Positions 4,816 through 7,443 of a stretch of 7,443 bases of DNA are shown here, one piece after another (the first letter of the stretch is position 1; each line of letters starts with the position of its first letter). The position numbers and the translations under genes are program-made. The stretch lies in NCBI GenBank assembly GCA_051650265.1, contig JBOFIR010000127.1, positions 1 through 7,443 of the forward strand, written 5' to 3'. Under the pieces are notes generated by a model that ran no database searches, was not told the origin of the DNA, and saw only the letters and a list, made by a program, of their open reading frames with translations. The DNA is from JBOFEH01 sp051650265. Its GTDB lineage: Bacteria; Bacillota; Clostridia; Lachnospirales; Cellulosilyticaceae.

Positions 4816-6051
4816 TTATTCTACAACTGCTACACGTACAACGAAGTTTGTACCATACTCATAACCTGTTGGGTTCACTGTGAACATACCTGTCTCACCA
4901 TCATGAACGAATGGTAATTCACGGCCATTGTCCATCCATTTGACAGACTTCACTTCACCGAACATACCTGTGAATGTCTGCGGTCTCACGCGGCCATTGC
5001 CTACTGTTACATTCTCATGACCTACGATTGGAAGATCAAAGATGAAGAGGTAGCGCTTGCCATCCTCTGTGATGAGTCCGAAGTTCTCACCATCGCCTAC
5101 GATATTGGCAGGTCTTCCTTGGTGGATACTCTCACCAAATACTTTGAGCCAGTCACCGATGACTTCAAGTGTTGCTGACATCATATTTGGTACACCACCT
5201 TGTGCGTCTGGCCCGATGTTAAGTAGGAGGTTTGCGCCTGCCCTGCGGCATTTACAAAGTGTCTTGATGAGTTGTGCTGGTGTTTTGTAGTTAAGGTCAT
5301 TTGCCCCAACACCCCAGTGGTCATTGAGTGTACAGCACATCTCACCACTGATGTATTTTTCCATATTTGTGCGATCGATAGGCTCTGGTACTCCTTGCTC
5401 GAAAGTTACACTATCAATCTCCGGGTGACCAAGTCTACCTTGTGCTTCAAGACCTGTGTTGTTGATGATCATCGCTTCTGGTTGATGCTTACGGATTGTG
5501 CCATAAAGCTCATCAAGTTTCCAGTCAGCACCTGGCTTACTCCAGTTTCCATCAAACCAAAGGCCACCGATTGGACCATATTGTGTACAAAGAATCTCTA
5601 CAGATTGACGAAGGTACTCAAGGTAGCTATCGAAATCTTCGTTGAAGTCTTTTCTATACCAATCAAGTGTTGTGTGGTAGAAGAATGGCATGATCCCTTC
5701 TTCACGGCAAGCTTCTACGAACTCAGCAATGAGATCTCTGCCTGCTGGGCTATGTACTGCATCGTAATCATTAAGACCTTTTGTATCATAAAGTGAGAAT
5801 CCATCATGATGTCTTGTAGTGAGTGTGATATACTTCATCCCTGCTCTTTTTGCAAGTTTAGCGATTGCTTTTGCATCAAAGTCCTCTGCTGTAAAAGTAT
5901 CCTTGAGTGGCATATATTTCTCTAATGGAATACCATGCATACATTGTACCCATTCCCCTTTACCAAGCTGAGAATATAACCCCCAGTGAATGAACATCCC
6001 ATATGCCATTTCCTCAAATTCTGCAATACGTTTTTCTTTAACTAATGTCAT
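4816..6051 (-). CDS. Alpha-L-fucosidase, glycoside hydrolase family GH29 (411 aa)
   Basis: It would hydrolyse terminal alpha-L-fucose from glycans or oligosaccharides with retention. Family hallmarks appear in order: MFIHWGLYSQLGKGEW (19-34), KYITLTTRHHDGFSLYDT (73-90) with the substrate-binding H81-H82-D83, FFYHTTLDWY (123-132), GGLWFDGNW (162-170) with the presumed nucleophile D167, SVTFEQGVP (214-222), where E218 is one candidate acid/base, and LLLNIGPDAQGGVP (275-288). The acid/base position is not conserved across GH29, so E218 is only a suggestion. Residues about 305-411 form a beta-rich C-terminal domain. There is no signal peptide, so the enzyme should act in the cytosol on imported oligosaccharides. 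ATG 6051 follows AGAGGAGAGG. It lies 57 bases after the beta-helix gene in one operon. The specific linkage cannot be told from the sequence. Confidence 0.92.
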   Translation of the reverse strand: MTLVKEKRIAEFEEMAYGMFIHWGLYSQLGKGEWVQCMHGIPLEKYMPLKDTFTAEDFDAKAIAKLAKRAGMKYITLTTRHHDGFSLYDTKGLNDYDAVHSPAGRDLIAEFVEACREEGIMPFFYHTTLDWYRKDFNEDFDSYLEYLRQSVEILCTQYGPIGGLWFDGNWSKPGADWKLDELYGTIRKHQPEAMIINNTGLEAQGRLGHPEIDSVTFEQGVPEPIDRTNMEKYISGEMCCTLNDHWGVGANDLNYKTPAQLIKTLCKCRRAGANLLLNIGPDAQGGVPNMMSATLEVIGDWLKVFGESIHQGRPANIVGDGENFGLITEDGKRYLFIFDLPIVGHENVTVGNGRVRPQTFTGMFGEVKSVKWMDNGRELPFVHDGETGMFTVNPTGYEYGTNFVVRVAVVE

Positions 6052-6108
6052 ACCTATACCTCTCCTCTTTTGACTCTATTTATTGTTTATTATTTATATA
6101 TCAAATCT

Positions 6109-7443
6109 CTATGAGATCTTGAAACTAATCCATGTTGTATCTCTGAAAATTTCTACCTCACATGGCCTGATCTGATGACCAGTCCCTATGATCTCCAAGA
6201 AATGTGTCACGTCTTTCACATTTTGACTTTCCATACGTTTGACCAAATCTCTTGTTCTAAAGCCTAGTGCATACGCCTTGGATGTAGGTGGCACCTTTTT
6301 GAAGTAAACACCTTCATAGCCATAAGATGCTGTGGATGAAATAATCCCATCATCAATCGTCGTGATGACTGCCCCTAGCCACTCACATACCACGAGTTCA
6401 CGCTGACCTCTTGGAATACTCTTGTAGCTTGGTGCTGCTACTGGGCATCCCTTCTGACCAAACTGTGTCATATCAAAGTTTTTGAAGCCAGTATGTACAA
6501 GTAAATCTTCATTGGTCACGGTGTAGTCATTTCCATCCACATCTCTAAATGCAGGGGACACATCTGTCATGCCAGCTGCATCATAGCCATGTGCCACAAA
6601 GAAGTCAGGCAAATGAATCTGATCGCCTTCACAGAAGTATGCATTGCGGTCAATCGCATAGCAACCTTCTACAACACGCTTTTCATCACCACCATCTTGC
6701 CCTGCAAACTCCCAGCTCTTGTGCCCTATGACAATATTGCTATAGATCTCATCTTCTGCTTGGGCATAGGTACAATGAATATTAATACTGCCATCGACAA
6801 AGATATTGTTGTACACACGACGTCTAAAGCCTTCTCTAAGCTTAACCCCCATGCCTAGACATAGGTTGTTGTAGATCTCATAGTTAGATGAACCATCATC
6901 TAAGTCAATCCCCCATGTATGTGGCTGATCTGCCCCATGGTGGAAGCGGTTGTCATGAATCGTGGTTGTTTGTGCGGCATCAAGTAAACTATAAGACTTA
7001 ATCTGATCGCCATAAAGGCCTGATGCATTGTAGCATGGGACAGACCAAAAGCGATCTCTTCCCCATGAATTGAATGGCCCATGATCCATAGTTTCTTTCT
7101 GCGCATCAAAGATGTCATTGTAAGCCACTTCATGGCCACCAAATGTCCCATCATTGATATTGATACAGGATCTTGGGCTCTGATGGATCGTATTGTGAAG
7201 CAAATGGCATCTACTCGCTACTGAGAGATTTATCCCACTTGACTGCTTCTCAAAGATTCCTACATCCCATATATGGTTGTGTCTTAAAGTAATTTCTGAT
7301 GGATAATCCTCTGTTCTTGGCCCTGTAAGTTCTGGATGGTCCACCACACTTTGATGCACCTTAAGCTCTGGATAATGATCATGATCCCAGAAAGATGGTT
7401 GGTGCACTGCCTCAGGAAGTCCTACGATCTGTACCCCTGATGC
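6109..7443 (-). CDS. Right-handed parallel beta-helix protein with C-terminal PDZ-like domain (5' end cut)
   Basis: The frame is open to the right edge (444 residues visible); the GTG at 7407 is internal and not a believable start. Repeated short coils such as LRHNHIWDVG, LLHNTIHQ, VAYNDIFD, EIYNNLC, RVYNNIFVDG and IYSNIVIG, each with a central N, mark a right-handed parallel beta-helix (visible residues about 50-245). Conserved acidic and aromatic motifs, MDHGPFNSWGRDRFW (119-133) and TWGIDLDDGSSN (176-187), are typical of beta-helix proteins found beside glycoside hydrolases and suggest a carbohydrate active site. Residues about 375-444 (GVYFKKVPPTSKAYALGFRTRDLVKRM...) look like a PDZ domain with a degenerate GLGF-type loop. 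Its partner, the GH29 fucosidase, follows in the same operon. A glycoside hydrolase such as GH141 or GH110-like is possible but unproven; any signal peptide lies outside the window. Confidence 0.82.
   Translation of the reverse strand, partial: ASGVQIVGLPEAVHQPSFWDHDHYPELKVHQSVVDHPELTGPRTEDYPSEITLRHNHIWDVGIFEKQSSGINLSVASRCHLLHNTIHQSPRSCININDGTFGGHEVAYNDIFDAQKETMDHGPFNSWGRDRFWSVPCYNASGLYGDQIKSYSLLDAAQTTTIHDNRFHHGADQPHTWGIDLDDGSSNYEIYNNLCLGMGVKLREGFRRRVYNNIFVDGSINIHCTYAQAEDEIYSNIVIGHKSWEFAGQDGGDEKRVVEGCYAIDRNAYFCEGDQIHLPDFFVAHGYDAAGMTDVSPAFRDVDGNDYTVTNEDLLVHTGFKNFDMTQFGQKGCPVAAPSYKSIPRGQRELVVCEWLGAVITTIDDGIISSTASYGYEGVYFKKVPPTSKAYALGFRTRDLVKRMESQNVKDVTHFLEIIGTGHQIRPCEVEIFRDTTWISFKIS

Noticed and set aside
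5272..5796. Plus-strand open frame of 174 codons
   Set aside because: It lies entirely opposite the well-supported GH29 fucosidase gene; composition is odd and no domain is recognisable.
7405..7407. GTG as start of the beta-helix gene
   Set aside because: No ribosome site precedes it, the frame is open to the window edge, and the beta-helix pattern starts at once after it, so the gene is cut.

Overview
The window looks like chromosomal DNA from a low-GC Gram-positive anaerobe, most likely Clostridia (Lachnospiraceae or a relative). Reasons are the AT-rich spacers, strong AGGAGG-type ribosome sites, two TTG starts, and protein families common in that group (XRE regulators with membrane tails, an AraC-APH fusion, cytosolic GH29 enzymes). 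Almost all genes lie on the minus strand. Both edges cut a gene. No rRNA, tRNA, CRISPR array or insertion sequence was recognised.

Left third (1-1670), AT-rich and accessory in character. A membrane-anchored XRE-type regulator runs off the left edge (minus, start near 565). A roughly 330-base spacer upstream of it carries short direct and inverted repeats and two tiny leader-like reading frames. A 72-aa two-helix membrane protein follows (895-1113, minus, TTG start). Divergent from it on the plus strand is a 56-aa single-helix membrane peptide (1310-1480), too short for ordinary gene calling. The peptide has an extended -10 promoter upstream and a leader that can hide its ribosome site. Downstream there is a plus-strand terminator, then an opposing extended -10 promoter whose transcript would run antisense and end at a second terminator overlapping the peptide's 3' end. 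This convergent layout resembles Gram-positive type I toxin-antitoxin loci and is the most interesting item here.

Middle (1676-4675), regulation and resistance-like genes, minus strand: an AraC-type DNA-binding domain fused to an aminoglycoside-phosphotransferase-like kinase domain; a GNAT acetyltransferase; and an XRE regulator with a long helical, TPR-like tail. The last two are probably co-transcribed from a promoter at 4722-4750. A perfect 12-base palindrome at the expected start of that transcript is a candidate autoregulatory operator.

Right third (4816-7443), glycan use, minus strand: a cytosolic GH29 alpha-L-fucosidase lies 57 bases downstream of a 5'-truncated right-handed parallel beta-helix protein with a C-terminal PDZ-like domain. 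The two look like the distal end of a carbohydrate-degradation operon. It is closed by a near-perfect long hairpin at 4750-4798, which separates it from the regulator operon.
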